Source: Allocoprobacillus sp002160865
Lineage (GTDB): Bacteria; Bacillota_I; Bacilli_A; Erysipelotrichales; Coprobacillaceae
DNA: 64,000 nt
Assembly: GCF_042850985.1 (NCBI RefSeq)
Contig: NZ_AP031415.1
Coordinates: 372,001 to 436,000 of the forward strand
Direction: 5' to 3'
A program made the translations under genes and the position numbers. Shown piece after piece: positions 44,598 through 55,000 of this stretch (its first letter is position 1; every line of letters starts with the position of its first letter). Under the pieces are notes generated by a model. That model was given only the letters and a program-made list of their open reading frames with translations. It did no database searches and was not told the DNA's origin.

Positions 44598-44620
44598 AAA
44601 TGCATCTAAGATGCACTTTT
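44598..44620 (-). terminator. Terminator of the reverse-strand remnant
   Basis: On the minus strand, TGCATC-TTA-GATGCA then TTTTTTT. The stop codon of the remnant lies in the loop. Confidence 0.65.
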
Positions 44621-44749
44621 ATTGTAGTCTTCAAATACTGATTTGATTCCATATACAATTCTATGACATATATCTAAATCTTCGAATACTTCGTATATTG
44701 CCTCTGTATTCCAGAACATGTCTGTTGGTTTAATGTAGAATACAAGCAC
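44606..44749 (-). pseudogene. C-terminal remnant of an unidentified protein (47 codons)
   Basis: The frame reads FYIKPTDMFWNTEAIYEVFE, then DLDICHRIVYGIKSVFEDYN and a stop inside a terminator hairpin. The 3' end looks like a genuine gene, but the 5' part is missing: the frame starts at a GTG with no ribosome site. The family is unknown. Confidence 0.4.
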
Positions 44750-44771
44750 ACGGTAAAATTACTGTGTTTTT
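44748..44771 (+). terminator. Second copy of the ACACGGTAAAAT hairpin
   Basis: ACACGGTAA and TTACTGTGT pair (one G-U), then T-rich sequence. It is very like the hairpin at 44221-44246. Confidence 0.5.
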
Positions 44772-45472
44772 AGCTTGTATGATTTTAGTTTTATGTAACA
44801 ATTACAATTATAAAACGAATGAAGATTGTAAGTAAAAAATATGGTTTGTTGAGTATCTCGGTTCATTGTTACTTCAAAATAAATAAGTTATTTTATGTTT
44901 TAACTTTGCATGTTGCTATTTTCACATTTGTTGTATTTGAAGATATTTCTTTGAAATGTTTGTGCCATAAATTAATTAAGGTATATCTTTTAAACTTTAA
45001 TTTTTTGGTACGTACTTTATTCTATTTATGGAGTAGAAATTCAGCTGTTTTATTGTACTGTTAAGTTGATCTATTGGAATATAATCTATGGTATTGTTTT
45101 ATAATGAAGTTTTTATCCGGATAGTATCTATTATCACTTTATAGGGATTTTGCAATAGTATTTGACTCTTATAAAGAAGATTTTCATATGAAAATGGTAA
45201 TGAAGTATGAGTATATGTATTCTTATTGTAATCATCCAACAAAAATATACACGATGGTAACTTTTTCTTTTGATTTAAACAAAAATATGATATTATTATA
45301 TTATGAGTTACATTATTTTTCCATATTTTAATGAAATATGTTAAAAATGTTACTTCTATACAATTAATAAATGGAATTTTTTGTTTTTAAAAATGAAAGC
45401 GCTATTAAAATCTAAACTAGAAATGGTGGCTTTTTATAGTGTTTGGGGAGAATGAAATAGGGGGGAGAATTT

Positions 45473-46036
45473 ATGGAGTATATTATTGCTATAGTTATTC
45501 TTTATGTGATTATTGTTTATGTTGTTATTCCTTTCTTGGAGTTTGCATTACCAATAGTTTCTAAGATTTTGCTTGCTGTTGGGGGTGTTTTAGCGATTTA
45601 TGGTGCTTTTAAGGTAGCTAAAGAATATTTTAAAAATTTAAAGCAAAATCTGGATTTTAAAAACTATGGTTATAAAGATGAGGGGGAACCTGCTCAAAAG
45701 AGTTATTTTTTTGGACCTGGGTATCAGCAATTATATGGAACTATTAAAGGTGGAATATCTAGCAGTTATAGTGAAGTTAAAGATTTGTGTTATAGCGTTT
45801 ATGATTTTTTTGATGATTTGAGTGATTCATTCATTTCAAAAATTATAGCAATTGTTTTGATTATACCAATTGCTATAGTATCTGCAATTATTGCATTAAT
45901 ATTTACTTTATTATGTATTGCTATACAAGGTGGTATTACATTATTAGTCATGGCTCTTGTCTATATTATTTTTATGCTAACATACATCTGCGATCGTTCA
46001 TATCGATTAATCAAAGGGATTCACTTGGACTGTTAA
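45473..46036 (+). CDS. Membrane domain of a zinc-ribbon GTPase protein, cut by an in-frame TAA
   Basis: 187 residues. Four hydrophobic helices lie at about 2-24, 27-47, 122-150 and 152-175, with a soluble loop between. The frame ends KGIHLDC-TAA. Directly after the TAA, the same frame continues HCKQQFTLPTYECPNCG and runs on into the GTPase at 46097. With a sense codon in place of TAA, the DC-x-HC would be the first CxxC of a four-cysteine zinc ribbon, so this is probably the N-terminal half of one 547-residue protein. AGGGGGGAG and ATG 45473 form a strong start. It heads the cluster and would anchor the GTPase in the membrane. Confidence 0.7.
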   Translation: MEYIIAIVILYVIIVYVVIPFLEFALPIVSKILLAVGGVLAIYGAFKVAKEYFKNLKQNLDFKNYGYKDEGEPAQKSYFFGPGYQQLYGTIKGGISSSYSEVKDLCYSVYDFFDDLSDSFISKIIAIVLIIPIAIVSAIIALIFTLLCIAIQGGITLLVMALVYIIFMLTYICDRSYRLIKGIHLDC

Positions 46037-46096
46037 CACTGTAAACAACAATTTACTCTGCCTACTTATGAATGTCCTAATTGTGGTGAACGACAT

Positions 46097-47116
46097 TTGA
46101 AATTAGTTCCAAATACTTATGGGATTTTCACTCATAAATGTAAGTGTGGGGAAAAACTACCATGTACCTTTTTTAATGGACGTTCAAAATTAATAGCGCA
46201 TTGTCCGCATTGTGATGAGTCATTGTCTTCTGATGCAACAAAATCAGTAATTATCCAATTGACTGGTGGAAGTAGCTCTGGTAAAACTGTCTTTTTATCA
46301 GCTTTTTATAAAGAGTATTTTAAAAAGCTAAATGCCAATAATCAAATTGAATATGAGATACCTTTAACATCTAAGGAGAAATTTGATGAATTATCAGAAT
46401 ATTATAATGGTACAATATTACCTGAAACAACCTCAGAAACAAATGCAACTATGTATGAATTAATTGTTAAAGGAAAAAATTTAGGAACAGATAGAAAATT
46501 TGCTGTTTATGATATTGCAGGGGAAATGTTTCGCCCTGAAATTAGTGATTATGAAATTACTCAGCAACAATATAAATATTGTAATGGAACTATTTTATTG
46601 ATTGATCCATTTTCAGTTGAAGTTATTCGTAATGAAGCCGAGGCTAGTGGTGAAAATGTTAATAATTATTCGGAGATGGAACCTGATGAAGTTGTGAATA
46701 ATTTTATTAATTATTTACTTCAAGTTGGTATTATTAAAGGAAATCGAGCGAGTCACTTGCCAGTCGCTGTTGTGATTTGTAAAGCTGACGCACCTATTGT
46801 TAGAAAGAAAATTAGTACTGCCCATATTAAGATAATGTATAAAAAATATGTGAATGGATTAGGAGAGGATGAAAAAGCCATGACATATGATCAATATCGT
46901 AATGAACAGATTAAACAATTTATGATTGAGTATGGTATGGACAATGCTTTGCAATTATTGGAACATCAGTTTAAAAATATATCTTTTTTTGTTGCAAGTG
47001 CTATTGGACATGAACCGGATGGAGAAGAATTTACACCATTTGGAGTTAATGAATGTTTTGATTGGATTATAAAGAGTACGGATAATGAATATTATCGTAC
47101 TATTGAACAAATATAG
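46097..47116 (+). CDS. DO-GTPase-like (TRAFAC-type) GTPase with zinc ribbon
   Basis: The frame is open from 46037, but the first possible start is TTG 46097, and there is no ribosome site; an ATG in frame occurs only after the P-loop. The N-terminal zinc ribbon (HKCKCGEKL, then AHCPHCDESL) is followed by G1 TGGSSSGKTVFLS (near residue 56), G3 VYDIAGEMF (DxxG, about 138) and G4 VVICKADAP (about 229, KAD in place of NKxD). I recall this combination as the DO-GTPase group of conflict systems. It can be translated only by readthrough of the TAA at 46034, by reinitiation, or not at all. Confidence 0.7.
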   Translation: MKLVPNTYGIFTHKCKCGEKLPCTFFNGRSKLIAHCPHCDESLSSDATKSVIIQLTGGSSSGKTVFLSAFYKEYFKKLNANNQIEYEIPLTSKEKFDELSEYYNGTILPETTSETNATMYELIVKGKNLGTDRKFAVYDIAGEMFRPEISDYEITQQQYKYCNGTILLIDPFSVEVIRNEAEASGENVNNYSEMEPDEVVNNFINYLLQVGIIKGNRASHLPVAVVICKADAPIVRKKISTAHIKIMYKKYVNGLGEDEKAMTYDQYRNEQIKQFMIEYGMDNALQLLEHQFKNISFFVASAIGHEPDGEEFTPFGVNECFDWIIKSTDNEYYRTIEQI

Positions 47117-47127
47117 GAGGGAGACAT

Positions 47128-48069
47128 ATGATAGAAAAAGATTGGCGAATGGATAATCTAGATAATATTTTGTCTGATGAAGAATCATTGAATGAAGAAT
47201 TAGTTAATCAATCACAGGATGAAAAAGTGAATGATGAAGAAACTCAAAAAGAAAGTTCACAAAATAATGAAATTGAAGAAATTGTAGTTGAATCAATGTT
47301 TGATCAATCAGACATTTTATCAGAATTAAAAACTTTATTACATCAATCTTATAATCAGGAGGCTGTTTTAAATAAATTAGATTCTATTCTTCAGTTATTG
47401 CAGGCAAAAGAAAATGGCGAAGAAAGTAAAGATAGTTCACTAGATATGCAAGATATGCTGAAAAATTTAACAAAGAGTCAAAATCGAAATAATGATTTAT
47501 TAGTCCAATATTTAAGACAAAATGCTGAGTTTCAACAGCAAGTTCGTGTTAATATGAATAATGAAAATGAATTATTAAAAAAAGAACTTTTAGGAGAAAG
47601 ATTAGACCCTTTATTAAAAAGTATTGCTTCAGTTTATGGAGAATATTATCAACTTCTTAATGTTCAAGGAATTGATGAGAAATATCAAAAACAAGTTTCT
47701 TATTTATTTGAGAGTATTGAAGATATTCTTTATGAGTATGGTTGTGATATACAACGTAGTGAACCTGGCACGGAAAGATTAGTGAAGACTACAAAAATTA
47801 AACAACCATTGGTATTAACGGGTGATAAAAACTTACATCGAAAGGTTATTACATCTTTTAATCCAAGTATATCTAAAGGTAAAAAGGTGTTATATCCTGA
47901 ATATGTTTCAATTTATAAATATGATGAGTCATTAGCAAAAGAAAATTTACAGAGTGAAGAAATAGAAAATATAGAAATGACTCAAGAAATTAGTGATGAA
48001 AAAGAATTAGAGAAATCAAATGATATTAAAGTTAATGAAAATAAATTAGATGAAGAAGGGGAGAATTAA
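47128..48069 (+). CDS. GrpE-like nucleotide exchange factor
   Basis: A 313-residue protein. A long acidic N-terminal arm (residues 1-60) is followed by a coiled coil (about 60-160), then LLGERLDPLLKSIASVYGEY, DILYEYGCDIQRSEPGTE and GKKVLYPEYVSIYKYDES. The layout (helical dimer stalk, then a small beta domain with a VL-x-P-x-x-V strand) matches GrpE, whose last segment is VLRPAMVVV-like. The C-terminus is acidic again. It is two bases upstream of an Hsp70 gene. Canonical grpE is next to hrcA/dnaK and much shorter (~190 residues), so this is a specialised copy. Confidence 0.6.
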   Translation: MIEKDWRMDNLDNILSDEESLNEELVNQSQDEKVNDEETQKESSQNNEIEEIVVESMFDQSDILSELKTLLHQSYNQEAVLNKLDSILQLLQAKENGEESKDSSLDMQDMLKNLTKSQNRNNDLLVQYLRQNAEFQQQVRVNMNNENELLKKELLGERLDPLLKSIASVYGEYYQLLNVQGIDEKYQKQVSYLFESIEDILYEYGCDIQRSEPGTERLVKTTKIKQPLVLTGDKNLHRKVITSFNPSISKGKKVLYPEYVSIYKYDESLAKENLQSEEIENIEMTQEISDEKELEKSNDIKVNENKLDEEGEN

Positions 48070-48071
48070 AA

Positions 48072-49760
48072 ATGGCTGTTTATGGAATTGACTTAGGTAC
48101 TACTTATTCTTGTATTGCAAAATTGGATGTGAATGGAAATCCTCAGGTGATTTCTAATATCACTGACGCATCAGATACTTTAGCATCAGCAATCTATTTT
48201 GAAACACTTGATAATATTATCATTGGTCAAAGTGCTAAGGAGTATGTTGAAACTGATGGAGAGAATGTTGTTCAGTTTATAAAAAGAGAAATTGGTAAGG
48301 AAGATAAATATGGGGCACATGTGATTCATGGAAAAGAATTTACACCAGTTGAATTATCAGCTCTTATTTTAAAACGTGTTAAGGAAATGGCTGAAGAACA
48401 GGGAGAAGAAGTTAAAGACGTTATTATTACTTGTCCAGCTTATTTTGGTTTTAAAGAAAGAGATTTAACAAAAAAAGCAGGAGAAATTGCCGGTTTAAAT
48501 GTATTGAATTTAATTAATGAACCAACAGCAGCTGCACTTAATTATTGTTCAAGATTATTTCAAGAAGAAACAAATATTTTGGTTTATGATTTAGGTGGTG
48601 GAACATTTGATGTTACACTTGTTCATATGTCAGTTATTCCTAATGAGGATGGAAAAGATGAACGTCAAATTAAAATTATTGCAACTGGTGGAAATGATGC
48701 TTTAGGTGGTAAAGATTGGGATGATAAATTATTTGAAAAAATTAAAAATCAAGTATGTGATGAATTAGGGTTATCTACTTCAGATTTAGATGTTGAAACA
48801 ATTCAAAGCATTCGTTCTAAAGTTGAAATAACAAAGAAAAAATTAACTCAAGCTGAAAAGGCAGTTGTTAAAGTTTCTGTTGAAGGCCAAATGGTTAAAA
48901 TTAATGTAACAAGAGAAGAATTTGAAGAATTGACAAAGTCTTTAGTAGATCAGACTATGAGTTATGTTGAGGGAACTTTAGAAAAAGCAAAAAAGGTGAT
49001 TGGAGAAGAACCAAAAATTGATACAGTGTTATTGGTTGGTGGATCTACAAATATGCCTATGATTAAACGAGTGGTTGAAGAAAGATTCCCAGGTTTAGTA
49101 CAAGTGGAAGATCCTGATAGAGCAGTTGCTAAAGGAGCTGCAATTTACGCAGATATGATTGTTAGTGAGGTTTCTGAGGATAATGGAGAAGATATTGATG
49201 TTTCACCTATTCATCATGAAGATGGGGAAGAAAATACAAATCGTGTCACAACCCAAACGAATCAAAGCATCATTGTTGATGTTGCACCTCGATCATTCGG
49301 CCCTGCTATCTATTTTGGTAATGATTATTTAATTGACAATTTAGTGAAAGAAGGTCAAGAAATTAACCAAACTATTGAAAAACAGTATGTTACAATGGTA
49401 GATAATCAAAAAATGATTGTATTCCCAGTTTATGAAAGTCATTCTGTAGAAGATACTGAAAAACCATGTTTTATACCAGATCCTCAAACTGGAGAAGATG
49501 TACCACAAGATACAGATCCATCTTTAGAAGTTAAAAAATTGGGAGAACTTGTTCTCAATTTAAATGGTAATGATCCAAAAGGAACTGTTGTTTATGTAGA
49601 ATTTACAGTACAACCAGTTGGAATTATTATTAAAGTGACATTATCTACGGATTTAAGTGTGACAAAAGAAGAAGTCATTCATTATGATAATGGAATTAGC
49701 CAAGAAGAAATGGAACAAATGGCTAAAAATTTAAATAGAGTTTCAATTACAGGTGAGTAA
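48072..49760 (+). CDS. Hsp70 (DnaK-like) protein with divergent C-terminus
   Basis: A 562-residue chaperone ATPase. Phosphate 1 loop GIDLGTTYSCIAKLD (residues 4-18), NEPTAAALNY, phosphate 2 loop YDLGGGTFDVTLV (about 171-183) and adenosine motif LLVGGSTNMPMIKRV (about 318) are all intact. The substrate-binding part (from about 380) is not the canonical DnaK beta sandwich and lid: it is shorter and acidic, with VDVAPRSFGPAIYFGNDYL. The protein is thus an Hsp70 motor on a specialised client domain. It lies between the GrpE-like and Hsp70-vWA genes. No J-protein gene with an HPD motif is in the cluster. Confidence 0.88.
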   Translation: MAVYGIDLGTTYSCIAKLDVNGNPQVISNITDASDTLASAIYFETLDNIIIGQSAKEYVETDGENVVQFIKREIGKEDKYGAHVIHGKEFTPVELSALILKRVKEMAEEQGEEVKDVIITCPAYFGFKERDLTKKAGEIAGLNVLNLINEPTAAALNYCSRLFQEETNILVYDLGGGTFDVTLVHMSVIPNEDGKDERQIKIIATGGNDALGGKDWDDKLFEKIKNQVCDELGLSTSDLDVETIQSIRSKVEITKKKLTQAEKAVVKVSVEGQMVKINVTREEFEELTKSLVDQTMSYVEGTLEKAKKVIGEEPKIDTVLLVGGSTNMPMIKRVVEERFPGLVQVEDPDRAVAKGAAIYADMIVSEVSEDNGEDIDVSPIHHEDGEENTNRVTTQTNQSIIVDVAPRSFGPAIYFGNDYLIDNLVKEGQEINQTIEKQYVTMVDNQKMIVFPVYESHSVEDTEKPCFIPDPQTGEDVPQDTDPSLEVKKLGELVLNLNGNDPKGTVVYVEFTVQPVGIIIKVTLSTDLSVTKEEVIHYDNGISQEEMEQMAKNLNRVSITGE

Positions 49761-49765
49761 TTTAT

Positions 49766-49799
49766 AAAAACGATAGGGTTACAATATCCTATCGTTTTT
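49766..49799 (+). terminator. Hairpin (partial terminator or attenuator) between the two Hsp70 genes
   Basis: AAAAACGATAGG and CCTATCGTTTTT form a 12-bp stem with a 10-base loop. The T run is short, so it may reduce rather than end transcription. It sits inside the cluster, in the largest gap (63 bases). Confidence 0.55.
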
Positions 49800-49823
49800 A
49801 TAAAATATAGAGGAGAGGATAAG

Positions 49824-51998
49824 ATGAGTGTTAAAATAGGGATTGATTTAGGAACAACTTTTTCTGCTGTGGCTATATATGATAAAACAACTCAAATGCC
49901 TAAAATTGTTAAGAACCAATATGGCAATCATATTACACCGTCAGTTATTCAATTTTGTGATGATGGTGAAATTATTATTGGAGATGAAGCGAAAGAAGCA
50001 TTTGATGAAGGCGATGTTGGTTGTGTTACAGCATTTAAAAGAGGAATGGGAGATAATCAGCCTTATGCTTTTTACAAAGGAAAAGGATATAGTGCTGAAG
50101 AACTTTCAGCTATGCTTTTAAAAGCATTAAAAGAAGATACAGAAAAGATTTTAAATGATACTATTGAAGAAGCGGTAATCACTGTGCCAGCATATTTCTT
50201 TCATAAAGAAAGACAAGCAACTTTAAATGCGGCAAAAAAAGCTGGTTTGAAAGTGAGAATGTTGATTAATGAACCAACTGCAGCTGCTCTAAATTATGGG
50301 GTAAATCATTGGCGAGAAAATGCAGTTATTATGGTTTATGATTTAGGTGGTGGAACATTTGATGTTACTTTATTACAAATGGGAAATCATAATGAAATTC
50401 ATTGTTTAAAAACAATGGGCAATCATATTTTAGGTGGAAAAGATTGGGATCGTGCATTAGTCCATTACTTGATTCAATTAATCTATTCTGAAACTGGGGA
50501 AGATGTAAAAAAAGATAATCAATTTATGAATGAGCTAAGTGGAAATGTGGAAAAAATAAAAAAAGATTTAACGAAAGCAAAGCAAGTAAAGATAAAGTTA
50601 CGAGTACCTCACTATGGGGTTTATGAAACAATTATCACAGTTGAAGATTTTGAAAATCTAACACATTCGTTATTAGATCAAACAGTCACTTTATGTGAAA
50701 CAATTCTAAAAGAAAGTCAAATGGACTGGCATCAAGTGACTGATATTTTACTAGTTGGAGGATCAACAAGAATGCCTCAAGTTTCTAAATATCTTGAGAA
50801 AGTAAGTGGGCATAGACCTTTAACACAAGTTAATCCTGATGAAGCTGTCGCTTTAGGTGCAGCTATTCAGACAATCTTACCTATTCCTAAATATGAAAAA
50901 ATACAAGCTGGTGAATTAAAATCTACGCCAACACGATTTAAAGCAGGTTTGGTTAAAAAAGAACAATCATTAACTCATGCTTCAGCGATACGAGTAAAAG
51001 ATGTTCAGGCACATGCTTTAGGGATAATAGCAGTAAATGCAGAGGGAACACATTATGAAAATCAAAATATTATCCCGGCAAATCAAGAAATTCCTGTTAA
51101 ATGTGCAAAGAAATTTCAATATTACACATATCCTAATCGTAAAAATGAAGTTGATATTTACTTATTACAAGGGACTAAACCAATTCTAGAATGTGAAATA
51201 TTGAATAAATATGTTATATCAGGAATTAAACATAAAGAAGATGGACCAACTATCATTCGTATTCAATATAGTTATGATGCAAGCGGGTTAGTTCATGTTC
51301 AAGCTAGACAAGAAGATGATCAATATGATTTACCTATAAGAGAGGAACCGATTGATAAAGATATTTCTAGATTTGGGCAACCAATTCCGCAGGAAAAAAT
51401 AACGCAAGAAAAAGTATCTGTACTATTTGTTATTGATACTTCTGGCTCAATGGCAGGAAGCCGTATTGATGAAGCAAAATTATCTATTAAAGATTTTGTA
51501 CATAAGTTAAAAGGGAAAAATGTATCATTTGGTATTTTGGCTTTTTCATCAAGTATTACTCCTATTCAATCTTTAACAGAAAATAGACATAAAATTAATA
51601 AAAGTACAGATAGTTTGGATAGTGGTATTGGAGGTTGCGGAACTTCAGCAGATCCTTTTCCAGCAGCTCAAAAAATCTTTGAATCTGTAAAAGGTCGAAA
51701 AATTATAATTGTTTTAACAGATGGAGACTGGTATGGAATGGAACCAGAACCCACAGTTACTGCTGATATTTGTAAAAAAAATCAAATTGAAATTATTGCT
51801 ATTGGAATAGGAGAATCAAATTTAGAATTTTTAAGAAAAATTTCATCTATTTCTGAAAAAGCATTAAAAATTAATGAAAAACAGCTACGTCAATCATTTG
51901 GTAATATTGCACAAACAATTCGTGATTCATCACATACAAAAGGAAAAATAAATAGAGAGTATAGTAGTGTTGATACATGGGATGCTGTAGATGAATAG
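49824..51998 (+). CDS. Hsp70-vWA fusion protein
   Basis: A 724-residue protein. Residues 1-370 are an Hsp70 ATPase domain (IGIDLGTTFSAVAIYD, NEPTAAALNYGV, YDLGGGTFDVTLLQM and LLVGGSTRMPQV). A short substrate-domain-like region follows (HALGIIAVNAEGTHYENQNI). Residues ~530-715 are a von Willebrand A domain with the full MIDAS: VLFVIDTSGSMAGSRIDEAK (DxSxS), the Thr in GGCGTSADP, and VLTDGDWYG. vWA domains bind a partner's acidic residue through Mg2+. The fusion suggests that the Hsp70 cycle moves or exposes a MIDAS ligand, for example the acidic proteins encoded downstream. GAGGAGAGG precedes the ATG. Confidence 0.9.
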   Translation: MSVKIGIDLGTTFSAVAIYDKTTQMPKIVKNQYGNHITPSVIQFCDDGEIIIGDEAKEAFDEGDVGCVTAFKRGMGDNQPYAFYKGKGYSAEELSAMLLKALKEDTEKILNDTIEEAVITVPAYFFHKERQATLNAAKKAGLKVRMLINEPTAAALNYGVNHWRENAVIMVYDLGGGTFDVTLLQMGNHNEIHCLKTMGNHILGGKDWDRALVHYLIQLIYSETGEDVKKDNQFMNELSGNVEKIKKDLTKAKQVKIKLRVPHYGVYETIITVEDFENLTHSLLDQTVTLCETILKESQMDWHQVTDILLVGGSTRMPQVSKYLEKVSGHRPLTQVNPDEAVALGAAIQTILPIPKYEKIQAGELKSTPTRFKAGLVKKEQSLTHASAIRVKDVQAHALGIIAVNAEGTHYENQNIIPANQEIPVKCAKKFQYYTYPNRKNEVDIYLLQGTKPILECEILNKYVISGIKHKEDGPTIIRIQYSYDASGLVHVQARQEDDQYDLPIREEPIDKDISRFGQPIPQEKITQEKVSVLFVIDTSGSMAGSRIDEAKLSIKDFVHKLKGKNVSFGILAFSSSITPIQSLTENRHKINKSTDSLDSGIGGCGTSADPFPAAQKIFESVKGRKIIIVLTDGDWYGMEPEPTVTADICKKNQIEIIAIGIGESNLEFLRKISSISEKALKINEKQLRQSFGNIAQTIRDSSHTKGKINREYSSVDTWDAVDE

Positions 51999-52009
51999 GG
52001 GGATGATTT

Positions 52010-55000
52010 GTGGTGAGACAAAACTTTTTTGAATTACTTAATGGTTTAGATTTTAATGAAAAAAATGAACAAGTAATTGAAGAAGCTATTAAAAAATGGG
52101 TAAAAGAAAAAAATCAGTTATTTTCTATTGAAACCGATTTAATTGAAAAAAATAAAATAAAAGAAGAAATGGCATTAGAATCAGAAATGAGAAAAGTCAT
52201 GTTTAATGTTGAATTAAGAAAACAAGAAGCTCAAGCAATGATTGAGAAAAGAAAAAGTGAAATTGATAATTTAGCGAGGATTCTAAGTACTGATAAAGAA
52301 GGCCCAATTCCTATTATGAATGCTCGTTTAAGAAGTATATCTGAAAAATCAGGACTAAAAATTCAAGAAGTCTCTAAAATATTTAAAAATCATCATTTTG
52401 ATATTAAAATGAAAGCTAATACATTAGATTTTAATAAATATTTTTTAAGAGATCAAATGGGAGAAATTAATAAATTATTAGCAGAAATGAATAAACCAGA
52501 TGTAGCTAAAAAATATCCATGGTTGACAAAAAAAGTGAATAGTTTATATGACTTACTAGCTTGTTATAATAATGAACCAAATATGAATTATTATAATAAG
52601 AAAACAGGAGATTTGTTAAGTATTGCAACTGATGGTGATAAGGTTTATTCTATAAAACAAAACGTTCCGGAAGCTCGTACTTTGTTTTCTAAAGCCAAAA
52701 ATGATGCATTTGCCAATGATGAAACACGAATGCGTTATGATAACTCGAGAAAATTAATGGAACTAGATGAATTTTTTGCAATTGCTAAAAATGTTCCTGA
52801 TAGTATGAAAAAAGATGAAAGTTTTGCTGATGTTGTTATCAAAAGAATTCAGACAAAATTTCCTGATTATGATTTAGCGCTTACTATATATAATCAGACT
52901 TTGGGATTAATGCGTGATCCTTATGAACCAGAAAAAGCTTTGATACATGTTTATTGTGGCAATTGCCAATCACCTGCAACTTTTCAATCAGTTAAAGAAG
53001 CAATGCAAGCAAAATGCCCTGTATGTGGTGAAATGTATTATAGAAAATGTCCGAATTGTGGTAAACTTATTCCTACATCAATTCGAAAATGTACAAAATG
53101 TCACTTTGATTTATTAGAGTACCAATATTTTGATTCTTATTATCAAAATGCAAAACAGGCAATACAAGATTCTGACATTGCACTGGCAGTAGAATATTAC
53201 CATAAGGCACAAGTTGCAGATCCTAAAAATAATCAATTAAAATCATTAGATGAACAAATTAAAAAATTAAATCAAATGTATGAAAAGCCATTAAATCAAC
53301 TTCAGGAATATATAAATAAGAATGAATATAATAAGGCAAATAGTTATCTTAGTCAAATCAAATCGCAATATCCAAAGCTTAATTTAAAAGCTCAAGAAAA
53401 AAAGATACAAGACACTTTAGAAAAAGCAAAACAGATGTTTAATCAAAAAAGTAATAACATGTATGAAGCAGCTAATACATGTATAAGAATTTTAAGAGAC
53501 GTTAGTGATTTTATTGATGCAAAAGAATTTGTGATGCAAACAGCTCCAAGGCCTGTAAGTCATTTCATGGTTACTTTGGAGAATAATGGTGTACAATTAA
53601 GTTGGCACGCTTCACCAGATATAGGTGTTGAGTATGTTATTTTAAGAAAAGAGGATAGTCCTTCAAAAAATATAAATGATGGGGAACAAATTTTTTGTTC
53701 GGCAGGAACTCTAACTTATGTTGATCGCAAAATTAATCCTGGTTCTATTTATTATTATACTGCTTTTGTTAGAAGAATGTCTGTTTTGTCTCAGCCTGTT
53801 TCTCAAACAATAACATATACTGTTGATATGGGAGAAGATATGTTGAATTTCTACTTAGATAAGGGAAAATGTATTTTTACATGGACACTACCAAAGAATG
53901 CAATAGGAGTTCGTGTTTTGAAAAGTAAAAGTGGGGCTGTTGCAAATCAACCGGGAGGAAATACACAGTGTGTAGCTAATAATGTTTATAGTTCTTTTGA
54001 GGATGGTCATCTAGAAAATGGAGTTTTATATCAATATCGTTTTCAGATTATTTATCAGATGAAGGGTAAGTTGATTTATACAAATGGAATAACTAAAGAT
54101 ATTATTAGTGAAGATATTCCAGATCCTGTGACAATTCGTCAGGGACAGTATAATTCAACACAACAAAAAATAATACTTGATATAAAATCAAATACACCAA
54201 AACCATATAAAATACAAATTATTCATCTTGTTGGATCATTTGGCTTACCGAATGATATTATCAATACTTCGGAATTGACTAAATATGGTAAAATAGTTGC
54301 TTATGGAGATAGTCTGGATTCTAAAATTCAATTTGCCCCATTAAAAAATACAGGATATAAATTAGGAATAGCAACTATTGCTGGAAGTAAGGCTGTATTA
54401 GGTAATTATGTCAATATATCGACTTTTGAAAAGTGTGAGATTGATAAACAAAAAACGAAAGTAAAAAATAATCGTTTAAATATTCATTTGAAAGAACCAT
54501 TAGCTAAAAATATAATTAAATTATATTATGCTTGTAAAATAAAAGATAACTTATCAAGTAAGCCACCATATCTAACAAAAGATAATTTAGATGAAATGAA
54601 AGTGATTTCATTAGAAAGTTACGAACGTCAACATTGTATTCCCATTGATGCTCTACCAGAAAATCAGTTATACATAACAGTGATTGCTGAATTATCTCAA
54701 GGAAATCAAAGTTATTTTTCTGAGCCTTCAAAATTATATATTAATAATAGTCCTAAAAAGAAAATATATTATGAAATTCAATGGAAAGGTACTTTTACAC
54801 CTAGACGTAAAGGAGCTATTTTACGCATTGATGGTGAAAATACTGAATGTCCAACTTTATATTTAGTAGGTACTACGGATGGTAAGATTCCTTTAGATTA
54901 TACAGGAAAAAATGTAATTGTTGCAAAAAAAATAGAAAGTCAACCATCAAAATCGTTATCAGTACTATTGGATATACCAGATAGTATACCTGCCAAAGCA

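Larger units (their letters stand above)
44205..45472. other. Long non-coding / decayed region between the RloAB pair and the main cluster
   Basis: About 1.27 kb without an intact gene. It holds two similar hairpins (44221-44246 and 44748-44771), two gene remnants (below), and a very AT-rich stretch. An 81-codon frame at 44819-45064 has no ribosome site and odd composition. A 54-codon frame begins ATG 45187 within a TTTTCATATGAAAA palindrome (45181-45194) and ends near 45350; it is not convincing. The last 100 bases lead into the cluster, with AGGGGGGAG before the ATG at 45473. Confidence 0.55.

Noticed and set aside
44819..45064. 81-codon frame on the + strand
   Set aside because: No ribosome site. 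The composition is rich in Cys, Phe and Leu with little periodicity, and the AT-rich DNA easily gives such frames.
45187..45350. 54-codon frame beginning in a TTTTCATATGAAAA palindrome
   Set aside because: No ribosome site, no family, and it is short. It is mentioned only within the non-coding region.
45381..45408. Promoter-like TTGTTT...TATTAA and a cre-like ATGAAAGCGCTATTA before the cluster
   Set aside because: The -35 has three mismatches and the cre lacks the conserved C, so I did not call either.
52010..52110. Calling the 1027-residue protein a DnaJ homologue
   Set aside because: No HPD tripeptide, and the zinc ribbons are not in the CxxCxGxG form.
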